The notes: a model not told the origin generated them from the sequence alone. Counted from the first letter of the stretch, positions 33,340 through 42,007 are shown. The stretch: DNA of 50,150 nt from Undibacterium pigrum (GCF_003201815.1 NZ_QJKB01000021.1:1-50150), one strand, 5' to 3'. Made by a program: numbers and translations.

Positions 33340-33804
33340 ATGAAAATTTATTCTGAAATCATCGTTCTGTTTGAGCACGTCGCCATGCCTGGCGAAGATG
33401 ATTTTTGTCCGGCTTTCTGGCAAGCAGAAGAATTTGATTCAGATGGTGATTTCTATGGCGATGACGTCGTCAAGGACTGGACCACGCTAAAACTGACCAA
33501 GCATTATGCAAATGGCCGCAATAGCGACTTCCAGTTATATGTGCACCGTGAAAAAAGCGGCGACGCTGCTCATGAGCTGGCACGCTATATCCAGCACCGC
33601 AATGACGGCCACTACAAAGAAAAAAAACAAGTGCAAGACGCTAAAAACCTCTGCGTGGCATCGCTGCAAATCAAGGCGACTTCGCTGGAAGACTACCGCG
33701 AATTTTTACGCACCGTGCATTTTTTCCTGGAACATACCGGTGGCATAGCGGCCAATGTGGGCGGCTTTGATGCCTGGGATTTCAAGACGGAGTTTGTGGA
33801 TTGA
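33340..33804 (+). CDS. Hypothetical cytoplasmic protein
   Basis: A 154-residue protein starting MKIYSEIIVLFEHV at 33340, with AAGGA six bases upstream; the frame is open from 33232 without a better start. It has several Asp/Glu-rich turns (EEFDSDGDFYGDDVVKDW) and a C-terminal part TSLEDYREFLRTVHFFLEHTGG. No family is recognised. The 324 bp before it (33016-33339) hold no convincing gene. It is followed directly by a 9-bp tandem repeat. Confidence 0.65.
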   Translation: MKIYSEIIVLFEHVAMPGEDDFCPAFWQAEEFDSDGDFYGDDVVKDWTTLKLTKHYANGRNSDFQLYVHREKSGDAAHELARYIQHRNDGHYKEKKQVQDAKNLCVASLQIKATSLEDYREFLRTVHFFLEHTGGIAANVGGFDAWDFKTEFVD

Positions 33805-33805
33805 T

Positions 33806-33838
33806 GGTGCTGAGGGTGCTGAGGGTGCTGAGGGTGCT
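33806..33838. repeat. 9-bp tandem repeat (GGTGCTGAG)n
   Basis: Three exact GGTGCTGAG units (33806, 33815, 33824) and a partial fourth (GGTGCT) start one base after the stop codon of the preceding gene. It is a potential slippage site, located outside coding sequence. Confidence 0.8.
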
Positions 33839-33953
33839 TTGCTAAGTACCCTCTTACTTTTACCTGTCTCATCATAGCTTGCCCCTCCCCACTATCCCGG
33901 ATTATCGGCGCTGCTTTACAATGGCGGTACGATAAACAATCAGCAGCACCTTC

Positions 33954-34556
33954 ATGAATGATCAGGATTTCTGGCAAATCGTTGCCAAAGCAAATCATAC
34001 TGCACGGTATCAGCGCTTTCGCGCCGAAGACCTGGAATACCATCTCAGTAAATTACCCCCTGAACGCATCGTGGAATTTGATATCCACTTCCACAAGCTC
34101 GTCAGGCAAGCAGAAATTGGTGATGTGTATGGCGCAGGCTGTCTGTTGCATCATGACTATATGTCTGACGATAGTTTTTTATATTTCCGCTATTGGTTGA
34201 TTTCTATGGGACAGGTCGCCTATGAACAGGCACTGCTTAATCCGGACAGCATGGCGATGCTGGAAATTGTCCATGACCGTGATGGTAGTCCTGATGTTAC
34301 TGACGAGTCTTATTGTTACGCTATCTACGATGCTTATGAAAAAGTAACTGGCAGAAAAATCTTTGATGCTCCCATAGAGCGAGAAGAAAATAAGAACTCA
34401 GTAGAGCCTGAGGATTTCAACTGGATGGATTACACCCACGTCAGTTTGTCAGAAAAGTTTCCCCTGCTGTGGAACAATTATCTGAACAGCCAGCCGGATC
34501 GCGAAACGGCGTATAAGACATTTACTATCAGTAGCGAGGGAATCGCTGGGGAATAG
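33954..34556 (+). CDS. DUF4240 domain protein
   Basis: A 200-residue protein with the DUF4240 signature: FWQIVAKAN at the start, LSKLPPERIVEFDIHFHKLV, then the tell-tale SDDSFLYFRYWLISMGQVAYEQALLNPDSMA. Members occur often in loci with toxin-immunity or SUKH-type proteins, but the family function is not established. The C-terminal part has ESYCYAIYDAYEKVTGRKIFD and a polar end. It stands 149 bases after the previous hypothetical gene. Confidence 0.88.
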   Translation: MNDQDFWQIVAKANHTARYQRFRAEDLEYHLSKLPPERIVEFDIHFHKLVRQAEIGDVYGAGCLLHHDYMSDDSFLYFRYWLISMGQVAYEQALLNPDSMAMLEIVHDRDGSPDVTDESYCYAIYDAYEKVTGRKIFDAPIEREENKNSVEPEDFNWMDYTHVSLSEKFPLLWNNYLNSQPDRETAYKTFTISSEGIAGE

Positions 34557-34644
34557 TAAAGCCCTGAAGCCCCTGCACTTTAGTCACCCTACAAGCTTGA
34601 TTACGTCTGATTTTCCAGCCCCCAATTTTAGAAAAAGCATCAAT

Positions 34645-34749
34645 ATGGATGAGCTCAATCGTATCTCTGCATTGCCAGATGAAATGGAGAAACTCCAGTT
34701 AGAACATGAGTTCACCTGCATTATTGAAAGAATCAACTCAGTATCATAG
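34645..34749 (+). CDS. Possible 34-residue peptide
   Basis: ATG at 34645 opens 34 codons up to TAG at 34747-34749: MDELNRISALPDEMEKLQLE and a helical rest. It lies 15 bases before the next gene, on the same strand, and looks like the C-terminal helix of a larger protein or a leader gene. No ribosome binding site is clear. It could equally be non-coding. Confidence 0.35.
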   Translation: MDELNRISALPDEMEKLQLEHEFTCIIERINSVS

Positions 34750-34764
34750 AAAACTGGGGATGAT

Positions 34765-35061
34765 ATGCTGCTATTTGCATTATTTGAATTGGCTGAAAGG
34801 CAGTGGCATACCTACTTGCCATTATCAGAAAAAATCAGGCAACAACTTGATGTGCTAGTTCTGAATATATGGTCAAAAACATCCCTGACATCAACTGAAG
34901 CACTCATCGGCGTCATCGCCAGGCTAGGATTGTCGGAGGCATATACCAAGTTGAGGTTGACTGACCCAGGTCAACTATCCCCAGAAGTCAGTACAGAAAT
35001 TGCTTCGGCCATTGTAGAGTTTGGAGACACGGTTGATGACCCATATTCCGGCCTGAAGTAA
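34765..35061 (+). CDS. Hypothetical small helical protein
   Basis: A 98-residue soluble protein starting MLLFALFELAERQW, with GGGGAT before the ATG. It is predominantly helical: LPLSEKIRQQLDVLVLNIW, TSTEALIGVIARLGLSEAYT, EIASAIVEFGDTVDDPY. No family is recognised. It belongs to a run of short immunity-style genes on the plus strand (33340, 33954, 34765) without a visible toxin. Confidence 0.55.
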   Translation: MLLFALFELAERQWHTYLPLSEKIRQQLDVLVLNIWSKTSLTSTEALIGVIARLGLSEAYTKLRLTDPGQLSPEVSTEIASAIVEFGDTVDDPYSGLK

Positions 35062-35150
35062 GGGTTAATCTCAATGGTCACTGGTGTTGTATTCTCAAAT
35101 AAAATTTTTCGCTAACAGATAAATTCGCAAACCAGCAGGCACAAAAAAAA

Positions 35151-35176
35151 CGCCACGGAGGGGAAATTCCGTGGCG
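35151..35176 (-). terminator. Terminator of the LysR gene
   Basis: CGCCACGGA (35151-35159) pairs with TCCGTGGCG (35168-35176); read on the minus strand it is followed by eight T residues. It lies 95 bases beyond the stop of the LysR gene at 35272. Confidence 0.85.
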
Positions 35177-35271
35177 ATAACAATACCAAAGGAGACACTA
35201 CCCGCATATAGTAACTAAATTGTGTTACGCAAGCATGACCAGAAAATTTTACACTTGTCTGTACACCCGCC

Positions 35272-36270
35272 TTAGCCTGTACGCACCTTACCAGGATGGG
35301 CGATGCCCAGTTCCCTGAGTTTTTCTTCATGGATGCGGAAGGGGCAAGTGCCCAGCCATATGTCTTCTTCCGGATGCGGGAACTTGCTGGCAACGAAATC
35401 GACAAAGCGCCTGACCTTGGCTGACAACTGGCGGCGGCTGGGGTAGACCATGGAAATCGACACAGCACCAAAACAATGTTCAGGGAACAGCCTGACCAGG
35501 CGGCCTTGTGCCAGGTCATCATCAATCTGGAAAGACGTACGCAAGACCAGGCCCATGCCAGCCAGGGCACAGGCACGCAATACGTCGGCATTATTGCTGA
35601 TGACCTTGCTCTGTATGGGGATGGCGCGGTAAGAGTCACGGCCTATACGCTTGTCAAAGGCCATCCAGTTATCGCGTAAAAAATCGTAATTGAAATTGAG
35701 ACAGCGATGGCCAGAGATGTCTTCTGGCGTCGTAGGTGTACCATGTTCTTGCAGATACGCCGGTGAAGCACAGAGCAAGACTTCTGAGGTAGCCAGCTTG
35801 CGTGAAATCATGCTGCCGTCTATTTTTTGCAGATCAAGATAAAAACCAACATCGATGCCCTCTTCCACCAGATCAACATGGTGGTCGGTGATCTTGATGT
35901 CGAGCATGACATCAGGGAACTCTTTGGCAAACTCGGGCAGCAAGGGTGCCAGTTGCGCTTTGCCGAAATGAGGCACAGAATATACGCGCAAAGTGCCACT
36001 GGGTTTTTTGGCCGCATACGAGGCGATGGCATCGGCGTCGTCGATGTCGCTCAATATGGCGCGCACGCGGTCCAGGTAGACCATGCCAGTCTCGGTCAGC
36101 GACAATTTGCGGGTAGAGCGATTCAATAAACGCGTCCCCAGGTGGCTCTCCAGATCCGCCACATAACGGGTTACGACTGCGTTGGACATATCCAGCGCAT
36201 CTGCCGCCTTGGCAAAATTACCCAACTCCACGACCTTGGCAAAGGTTCGCATTGATTGCAATCTGTCCAT
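35272..36270 (-). CDS. LysR family transcriptional regulator
   Basis: A 332-residue regulator starting MDRLQSMRTFAKVVELGNFA at 36270, the usual LysR N-terminus; the frame is open to 36381 but the extra part is not LysR-like. The winged HTH (residues 1-60) has AKAADALDMSNAVVTRYVADLE and RLLNRSTRKLSLTETG. The C-terminal effector-binding domain (about 90-295) follows the CrgA/DsdC-like pattern (VSPHFG-like YSVPHFGKAQLAPLL, DHHVDLVEEGIDVGF). The divergent neighbour, a DUF4148 gene at 36516, may be under its control, but many LysR proteins of this subgroup act elsewhere. The effector is unknown. Confidence 0.93.
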   Translation of the reverse strand: MDRLQSMRTFAKVVELGNFAKAADALDMSNAVVTRYVADLESHLGTRLLNRSTRKLSLTETGMVYLDRVRAILSDIDDADAIASYAAKKPSGTLRVYSVPHFGKAQLAPLLPEFAKEFPDVMLDIKITDHHVDLVEEGIDVGFYLDLQKIDGSMISRKLATSEVLLCASPAYLQEHGTPTTPEDISGHRCLNFNYDFLRDNWMAFDKRIGRDSYRAIPIQSKVISNNADVLRACALAGMGLVLRTSFQIDDDLAQGRLVRLFPEHCFGAVSISMVYPSRRQLSAKVRRFVDFVASKFPHPEEDIWLGTCPFRIHEEKLRELGIAHPGKVRTG

Positions 36271-36515
36271 TTTCAAGCCCCTGATTGTTCCTGATTCAGC
36301 AATAGTATATTCCCATTTTAGAGCTTTATTGTTGAATCCGAAAAGCCTACACTTCTTTCCATCGGTGCAGTGCAACATCAAAACCCGCTCTACACCGCGC
36401 CACTGACATTAGCTTGCTTTAGTTGTTATCGGAAGTGAAATTTCACTTCTCATGACAATTATGCAATAATGTGAGGAAGGCTTACTCTGAAACTTACTTA
36501 TTGATAGGAATTATC

Positions 36516-36797
36516 ATGAATGCGAAACAACTCTTTTTGGCAACCAGCCTGACATTTTTGACTGCTGCTTCTGCCTTTGCCGCCGATACTGCACCTGCAC
36601 AAAAAACCCGTGCTGAAGTAGTTGCTGAACTGCAAGAAGCCCGCGCCAATGGCGAAGAAATCGGCATGGAAGGTTTCTCCTGGTATCCAGCACAAAAAGC
36701 AGCACTGGTAAAAGCCAACACAGAAACACGTCTGGCAGCAGAAAAAGCCAATGCTGACAAAGTAGCGGCTAAAGCGCAAAAGTCAACACAGAACTAA
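36516..36797 (+). CDS. DUF4148 family secreted protein
   Basis: A 93-residue exported protein with a signal peptide ending ASAFA, then KTRAEVVAELQEARANGEE and GFSWYPAQKAALVKAN, which is the DUF4148 pattern common in Burkholderiales genomes. The function of the family is unknown; many members respond to stress. AGGAA lies just before the ATG at 36516; a frame extends upstream to 36471 without a better start. Confidence 0.88.
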   Translation: MNAKQLFLATSLTFLTAASAFAADTAPAQKTRAEVVAELQEARANGEEIGMEGFSWYPAQKAALVKANTETRLAAEKANADKVAAKAQKSTQN

Positions 36798-36843
36798 TTG
36801 TGTTGCCTCACCAGGCCAGGTAATAGCTGGCTGGTGAAATGAT

Positions 36844-36883
36844 AAAACCCGGCGATCCTTGATTGGCCGGGTTTTGTTTTTTT
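36844..36883 (+). terminator. Rho-independent terminator
   Basis: AAAACCCGGC (36844-36853) pairs with GCCGGGTTTT (36866-36875), followed by GTTTTTTT. A textbook terminator 46 bases after the DUF4148 stop codon. Confidence 0.92.
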
Positions 36884-36894
36884 GATTTCAGGAA

Positions 36895-36985
36895 GACCTT
36901 TCAACACAGATGTCTTAAAAAGACCTTTCAACACAGAGACACAGAGGTAGCACAGAGATTCACAGAGAGATTCACAGTGAAATTC
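36895..36985. repeat. CACAGAG-type simple repeats with a 13-bp direct repeat
   Basis: CCTTTCAACACAG occurs twice (from 36896 and 36926) with AAAGACCTTTC context, followed by several irregular CACAGAG words. It is non-coding and sits directly beyond the terminator and before the two 152-bp repeats. The whole 36.8-37.8 kb stretch appears to be a landing zone for repeats, without a gene that I can support. Confidence 0.55.
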
Positions 36986-37056
36986 GGTGTTAACTCCGCC
37001 TTTGTTGTGCTGATCAATGCACCGCAATCCCCATCTTCAACAAGCAGCCCCCGCCT

Positions 37057-37208
37057 CGTCATGCCAGACTTGATCTGGCATCCAGCGTCGTTATGCCGTG
37101 TCGCCCGCATAACCATGAATGCAAAACAGTAAGTACAAATCTCAGTAAAAACACGCAGACCAGTATGCGAGCAAAGCCGCTGGATGCCGGATCAAGTCCG
37201 GCATGACG
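37057..37208. mobile_element. 152-bp MITE-like element, copy 1
   Basis: The element begins CGTCATGCCAGACTTGATCT and ends in the inverted counterpart ...AGTCCGGCATGACG; the two 29-bp ends are inverted repeats with two mismatches. It has no coding capacity. An equal-length copy lies at 37310-37461, both in direct orientation. The ends resemble the widespread CGTCATNCC...GGNATGACG repeats of proteobacteria. Origin from an IS is not visible. Confidence 0.7.
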
Positions 37209-37309
37209 GGTTTGAGATTGCATATAAATCACGCAATACGAGCCCGCTGGACCTTTGTTTTGCTGCTTAATGCACGGTTACATCCACCGCCCGCAGTTAG
37301 CCCCCGCCT

Positions 37310-37461
37310 CGTCATGCCAGACTTGATCTGGCATCCAGCGTCGTTATGCCGTGTCGCCTGCATGACCATGAATGCAAAACAGTAAGTACAAGTCTCAGTA
37401 AAAACACGCAGACCAGCATGCAAGCAAAGCCGCCGGATGCTAAATCAAGTTCGGTATGACG
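37310..37461. mobile_element. 152-bp MITE-like element, copy 2
   Basis: Same element as 37057-37208 at a constant offset of 253 bp, with scattered substitutions concentrated at its right end (TCGGTATGACG instead of CCGGCATGACG). The sequence between the two copies (37209-37309) is unrelated to the element. Nothing coding is seen from 37462 to 37817. Confidence 0.7.
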
Positions 37462-37817
37462 GGTTTGAGGTGGCTGGTTTTAAACAGATGGTGTGTGTGC
37501 AAAGGCTAAACGGCGACAAAAGCATAAAAATATTTCTCATTCCAACAAAAATATTTTTTGCACCATCATGACTATCCACTCCTGTAAACACCGGTTTGGC
37601 CGCTATTTTTGCACTGCCATGGAGAGTTTCTGGCACTTTCAAAAGCACCCTGCGCACCTGAATAATGCACCGCCAGCATTATGCTTTTGGCGAATAACAC
37701 CTATATGATTTTTTGATTTTCCCCAGCACTCAGCGCCACGTATATTGTAGTCATCCGCCCACCTCAAGGCTGTCGCAGCCACAAGCAGCGATGCCAGTTT
37801 ATATTTTTCAGGAGTTC

Positions 37818-38171
37818 ATGATGACCCCACAATTTCGTCTGTATGCCATCGTCACCACACTGGCTTTTGCCCTGGTCACTATCCCCGCCTTTGCCATGGA
37901 TGCCAGCCAGGCCTTTGTTGCATCCGGTTGCGATGCGCCCTCTTATGACCAACGCACATTAACAGATGAAGTACAGGGTCAGGTCAGGCTCAATTTTTTG
38001 CTGGATGAAAAAGGTGACGTGGTCGATGCTAAAATCACCGGCACCAGCGGCTTTCGTGTGATCGATAAAGAATCCATGCGCGCCTTGAAGGCTTGCCGTT
38101 TCAATGTGGGTGTCAATATGGGCATCACAGCGGGCTGGAATAATCTGGCCTTTGTCTGGAAGTTGAAATAA
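37818..38171 (+). CDS. Secreted TonB C-terminal domain protein
   Basis: A 117-residue protein starting MMTPQFRLY at 37818 (AGGAG four bases upstream). A signal peptide or N-terminal anchor (VTTLAFALVTIPAFA) is followed by a TonB C-terminal fold: GQVRLNFLLDEKGDVVDAKI, GTSGFRVIDKESMRALKACRF and a final strand NNLAFVWKLK. Unlike true TonB there is no Pro-rich spacer, so it may not span the periplasm. Such single-domain proteins are common in this group and their function is unknown. Two cysteines (GCDAP and KACRF) may form a disulfide. Confidence 0.85.
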   Translation: MMTPQFRLYAIVTTLAFALVTIPAFAMDASQAFVASGCDAPSYDQRTLTDEVQGQVRLNFLLDEKGDVVDAKITGTSGFRVIDKESMRALKACRFNVGVNMGITAGWNNLAFVWKLK

Positions 38172-38264
38172 GCAAGCGCCTCAATTCTTCCTGCTGAGCT
38201 TTCTGTCAAAGGCGCGTTCCAATGCTATATTCTGGCTTCAGAATATACGCAGCGGAACAGCGCC

Positions 38265-39125
38265 TTGAACCAGACCAACATCACCTCCCTTTCCACCGCA
38301 GCCACTGACAAGTCTAACGAAGACCTGGTAGCCAGCCATCTCCATGCCGATGGCACGCTGGATGTACTGATGTTTGATGGCGCCAGTTCGGTATCAGACC
38401 AGCATTATCTCGATAAGCAATGCGGTGACCCAGCCTGGTTTGTGCAGCAGTTTGCAGCCGCGCTATTGCAAGTGGCGACACCTGCCATCAAGCAGGCTGA
38501 CAGCATGGAACTTGCACTGCATACCCTGCATGAGCAACACAGCAAACTCTTGCAAAGCACCACCATGCCGGTGTATGCCTACCCAATTGCAGCCTTGACC
38601 TGGCTACGCGTACACGCCAATGGCAAGCATGCCAGCATCTATGCCCTGGGTGATTGCAAAGCCTTCCTGCTGGATGCAGAGGGCAAAGCCAGCGAGCTTG
38701 ATCCCTATGTCAACCCGCAAGAAGGCATACTCAAAACCGCGATAGAACAGTTGAAACAGGAAGGCCTGGATGAACAGGCCCGCTGGGCCAGGTTACTGCC
38801 CATGCTGAGAGAACGCCGCGTCGCGCAAAATTTGAGCGAACACCCCTCCATACTCTGCCTGTATCCACAAGGCCGCTTTGCCGCCCGTGAGTACAACATC
38901 CCACTGGCCGCATCAGGGCATCTGCTGCTCATGACGGATGGCTTTTACCGGCTGGTTGACAGCTACCATCTCTACGACGACCAAAGCCTGATGCAAGCCT
39001 GCGCCAGGCGTGGGCTGGATGCCCTGATGCAGGAATTGCGTACGTATGAAGCGGGCAAGGCCGGTGGCATGACGGTCAAGAAAACGGATGATGCTTCGGT
39101 GGTAATGCTGCGCCTGGGAGAGTGA
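38265..39125 (+). CDS. PP2C-like Ser/Thr phosphatase
   Basis: A 286-residue cytoplasmic protein with the metal-binding motifs of PP2C phosphatases: SNEDLV near residue 20, FDGAS at 37-41, a central LGDCKAFLL, LLMTDGFYRL with D225, and KKTDDASVVML with D275 and D276. These four Asp/Glu sites support an active enzyme. The start must be a TTG at 38265, as no earlier ATG is in frame. No kinase or other signalling gene stands next to it. The target is unknown. Confidence 0.85.
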   Translation: MNQTNITSLSTAATDKSNEDLVASHLHADGTLDVLMFDGASSVSDQHYLDKQCGDPAWFVQQFAAALLQVATPAIKQADSMELALHTLHEQHSKLLQSTTMPVYAYPIAALTWLRVHANGKHASIYALGDCKAFLLDAEGKASELDPYVNPQEGILKTAIEQLKQEGLDEQARWARLLPMLRERRVAQNLSEHPSILCLYPQGRFAAREYNIPLAASGHLLLMTDGFYRLVDSYHLYDDQSLMQACARRGLDALMQELRTYEAGKAGGMTVKKTDDASVVMLRLGE

Positions 39126-39354
39126 ATTTATATTTCGTGATGCAAAAAAATGCTACCTATGACTATGTCACGCCCGCATAAAACTCCTCCAGATTGACAG
39201 AAGCGATGAATGCTGCACCGCTGCACCGCTGTGAATCACGCGACAGAGCAAGTTCCATTCGTCAGTTGAAAGCACTAAAAACACATGCGATTGCGCTGTG
39301 ACAAACATACCCGCATACTAGCATTTTCGTTTACTGACCTACACCAGGGAGAAC

Positions 39355-40164
39355 ATGATGGGTGGTCGATCCTACATTGTTATAGGGCCAGATGCAGAAG
39401 AACAAATGGCACGCTTTCGAAGCTTTGATGGTTATGTCGATAAGCACGTTCGAAGTCTGGACATCCTACAAGAAACTCTGGAAGATTTTGCGGCTTACCA
39501 GTCTGGTGCCTCAGCTTCAACATCCTTGAGTTTTGAGAACTATGTAAGCGAGCGTCGAAGTTTAGGAAGAATACTGAAGCCAGGAGAAACACCAGATCTT
39601 TTGGGTAAGGATAGATTTGGCTGGGTACGTGTGGATGATGCAGGCAAGGTGAGTGAAATATTTCATCGTGACAGGCCAAATAGTTTTTGGGTCAACTGGG
39701 GAGTACTGGTAACTTCCTGGAAACTTAAACCCGGCATTGCTGCAACATCATCTATTGCATCGGAGAGAATATCTGGAACGAGCACACCGGGCTATACTGG
39801 CAGTGCCTTGAAAGGGGAAATCGATTGGCAAAAAATGCGGAGTGACATAGCAATGGAGGCCGGTGAATATTGGGATCTATCAACAGCGGGCATGCCCCTG
39901 CCTGTACATACCACGCTCAGATATACAAAGCCTCCCCAACACAATGTCCTTCAGTATCCCCGCGAGAAATTTGTTCAGATAAATGTTGATATGCTCATCA
40001 ATCGAAGTGCGCTGATTATAAATGGCAAGATAATAGATGATCAGGATTTTAATGGGTGGGAAAACATCACTTCAAAAAATGAAGCCTGGTATCGCTATCT
40101 GAATGAACTCATTGACTCACTCCCTGATGACACATTAATGACAGATGTTTATACACGAGATTAG
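39355..40164 (+). CDS. Hypothetical protein
   Basis: A 269-residue soluble protein starting MMGGRSYIVIGPDAEEQM, with GGGAG before the ATG. I recognise no family. Visible features: Ser-rich segment GASASTSLSFENYVSERRS, a mid-part GWVRVDDAGKVSEIFHRDRPN that looks like a beta hairpin, and an acidic C-terminus (ELIDSLPDDTLMTDVYTRD). Its composition is AT-richer than its neighbours. It has the look of an accessory gene; the upstream 229 bp (39126-39354) contain only a short CTGCACCGCTGCACCG duplication. Confidence 0.6.
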   Translation: MMGGRSYIVIGPDAEEQMARFRSFDGYVDKHVRSLDILQETLEDFAAYQSGASASTSLSFENYVSERRSLGRILKPGETPDLLGKDRFGWVRVDDAGKVSEIFHRDRPNSFWVNWGVLVTSWKLKPGIAATSSIASERISGTSTPGYTGSALKGEIDWQKMRSDIAMEAGEYWDLSTAGMPLPVHTTLRYTKPPQHNVLQYPREKFVQINVDMLINRSALIINGKIIDDQDFNGWENITSKNEAWYRYLNELIDSLPDDTLMTDVYTRD

Positions 40165-40215
40165 TCATAAAAAATGTCTGTCAACGATTACTCAGCAAAG
40201 TGAGTTCAATCAATA

Positions 40216-40962
40216 ATGAACAAGAACACGCTCCGCATCGCCGCCTTCCAGCGTTCCCCTGTTTTTGACGACCTGCAAAAAACAACAGCACAATTACAGG
40301 CTGACTTGCGCTGGTGCCGGGATCAGGACGTGGAGCTGGCCATCTTTCCTGAATCTTATTTGCCCGGTTATTCCTCAGATGCAGCAAGCATAGCGCAGCG
40401 TGCTCTGGCCACAGACGGCGCAGCCTTCCAGCAAATGCTGTCAGACTTGTCAGCATTTGAGACTGACATCATTGTGGGATTTTTTGAGCAGGCTGCAACG
40501 GGCATCTGCAATTCTGCCGCTGTCATCCGGCAGGGTAAGTTGCTGGGCACCTATGCCAAACAATATCCCAATGAACGCGGTGTCGTGGCGGGGACTGCAT
40601 CGCCTGTATTTGATCGTGCAGGATTTTGCTTCGGTATCAATATCTGCAATGACGCCAACTACCCTGAATGCGCAATGGCACTCAGGCAGCAAGGCGCTGG
40701 CTTGTTGTGCTATCCGCTAAACAATATGCTGGCACCCGCTACCGCAGAGAAGTGGCGTAGCAAAAGCCTGGATAACCTGCGCCAGCGCGCTATTGACACT
40801 GGCTGCTGGGTAGTCTCTTCTGATGTGGTCGGCATACATGAAGACAAGATCAGCCATGGTTGCACCTGCATCGTTGCGCCTGACGGCAGCATCGTCGCCA
40901 GTGTTGCTGAAGGAGAGGCTGGAGTGATCGTGTTCGATATTCCTGCCTCCTCCTTTATATAA
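40216..40962 (+). CDS. Carbon-nitrogen hydrolase (nitrilase superfamily)
   Basis: A 248-residue amidase-like enzyme with the complete nitrilase triad: E46 in IFPESYLPGY, K115 in TYAKQYPNERG and C144 in GINICNDANYPE. The rest follows the usual four-layer fold, with WVVSSDVVG and GCTCIVAPDGSIVAS near the end. Substrates of the family include omega-amides, carbamoyl-polyamines and nitriles; this short form does not allow a choice. It overlaps the convergent membrane protein gene by eight bases. Confidence 0.92.
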   Translation: MNKNTLRIAAFQRSPVFDDLQKTTAQLQADLRWCRDQDVELAIFPESYLPGYSSDAASIAQRALATDGAAFQQMLSDLSAFETDIIVGFFEQAATGICNSAAVIRQGKLLGTYAKQYPNERGVVAGTASPVFDRAGFCFGINICNDANYPECAMALRQQGAGLLCYPLNNMLAPATAEKWRSKSLDNLRQRAIDTGCWVVSSDVVGIHEDKISHGCTCIVAPDGSIVASVAEGEAGVIVFDIPASSFI

Positions 40963-41335
40963 GTAGCAGCAACAAACCGGGCAAGAACATCAGGCTCGTC
41001 AGCATGATTGCACTACGCCGCCATTTGTGAGATCGGGATGTGCTGGAAGAGAAAAAGAACCATAAGGCCCATCGTGTGACGAAGCCAACAAGCAAACCTG
41101 CATAAGCCAGCACGAGGATGAACAGCAGCAAGATGATATCAAGACTGCCATTACCGCCTGCCCCTCTGGTATTTGGAATAGCCATTAGCAAGGCCGTGAC
41201 CATGAGCACGATCAACACCGTGACCGCGACTGGCCCCGGGCGCAAGCTGAGTAAAATTGCGAGGGCAAACCCCGATGCATACGGCAAGAAAAAAAAGCGC
41301 TTAAAAAAGTATCCATAGATGCTGTGCAACCTCAC
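40955..41335 (-). CDS. Hypothetical membrane protein
   Basis: A 126-residue protein with about four hydrophobic helices (SGFALAILLSL, VAVTVLIVLMVTALLMAI, SLDIILLLFILVLAYAGLLVGFV and IMLTSLMFLPGLLLLLI) and basic loops. It overlaps the end of the nitrilase-like gene on the opposite strand by eight bases, so the two genes converge without a terminator between them. No family is recognised. Confidence 0.6.
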   Translation of the reverse strand: MRLHSIYGYFFKRFFFLPYASGFALAILLSLRPGPVAVTVLIVLMVTALLMAIPNTRGAGGNGSLDIILLLFILVLAYAGLLVGFVTRWALWFFFSSSTSRSHKWRRSAIMLTSLMFLPGLLLLLI

Positions 41336-41424
41336 GTCATAGAGCCATCAGAATGCCATGCGCATGTGAAGTGGGTATGCAGTCTGCATGAAGTGCAAGA
41401 CTTGCCTGAGAGCATTTTTGTAAG

Positions 41425-41440
41425 CGCGGCTTTAGCCGCG
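41425..41440. repeat. REP-like hairpin
   Basis: CGCGGCTTTAGCCGCG is a perfect 7-bp stem with a two-base loop. The neighbouring CTGAAGCCGCTCCTGC (41491-41506) is a partial copy of the same family. A related word, GTGGCTGAAGCCGCC, is at 49953-49967. Together they recall the GGAGCGGCTTTAGCCGCGA repeats of many proteobacteria. The rest of 41336-41721 is free of genes and carries the promoter region of the bufferin operon; an ECF-like TGTAAGT...CGACT pair lies at 41583-41609 but is unproven. Confidence 0.6.
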
Positions 41441-41721
41441 AACAGCCGTAGCCGTGCCTGGCGATGTCTGTTGTAGCGGGCAATCACGTCTGAAGCCGCT
41501 CCTGCCGGAGGTTTGAATGGCCTTGAAGTGATGAAACAGATATATCTCTAAAAAAAGAATTTTAAAAATATTTAAAAAGATGTGTAAGTAATCGGCAATC
41601 CGCCCGACTGATGCTTAAGTTCAGCTTGTTGATGCGTATTGCAGAGCGGGTAACGAACTTGGTTTTACTTTCAATCGCTTTTAATTACCTTCACTTATTT
41701 TAATTTTACGGAGAACACATC

Positions 41722-41991
41722 ATGAAAAAATCTATCCAAACTGGCGCAATGATCGCTGCTGCAGCCGCTACCCTGGCTTTGTCTGGCTTTGCCATCGCTG
41801 GCACCAGCACCATCAGCGCCGCTGATAAAGTACATTGCTCAGGCATTAATAGCTGCAAAGGTACAAGCGACTGCAAGACAGCAGAAAACGCCTGCAAGGG
41901 TCAAAATTCCTGCAAAGGCCATGGCTTTGTAGCAACAGCTGCTGGTCAATGCCTGGCTAAAGGCGGCAAGATCATTGATCTGGATAAATAA
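41722..41991 (+). CDS. bufA: BufA-type bufferin precursor (periplasmic metallophore)
   Basis: An 89-residue exported peptide: signal sequence to about residue 26, then a Cys-rich core C39SGINSC45KGTSDC51, C58KGQNSC64KGHGF and C77. This spacing with repeated CKG words fits the BufA2 type of bufferins. In this family Cys residues are converted by the MNIO enzyme to thiooxazole-type groups and the peptide binds copper in the periplasm. GGAG precedes the ATG. It is followed by a terminator-like hairpin and then by bufB and bufC, so the precursor can be made in excess over its enzymes. Confidence 0.88.
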   Translation: MKKSIQTGAMIAAAAATLALSGFAIAGTSTISAADKVHCSGINSCKGTSDCKTAENACKGQNSCKGHGFVATAAGQCLAKGGKIIDLDK

Positions 41992-42007
41992 TCCAGCCTG
42001 ATTGATG

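Noticed and set aside
36863..37385. Short frames within the repeat-rich region
   Set aside because: They run through repeats, change between the two copies and lack ribosome binding sites.
37057..37461. Direct repeats as a CRISPR array
   Set aside because: Only two 152-bp units with inverted ends and no cas genes; this is a MITE-like pattern.
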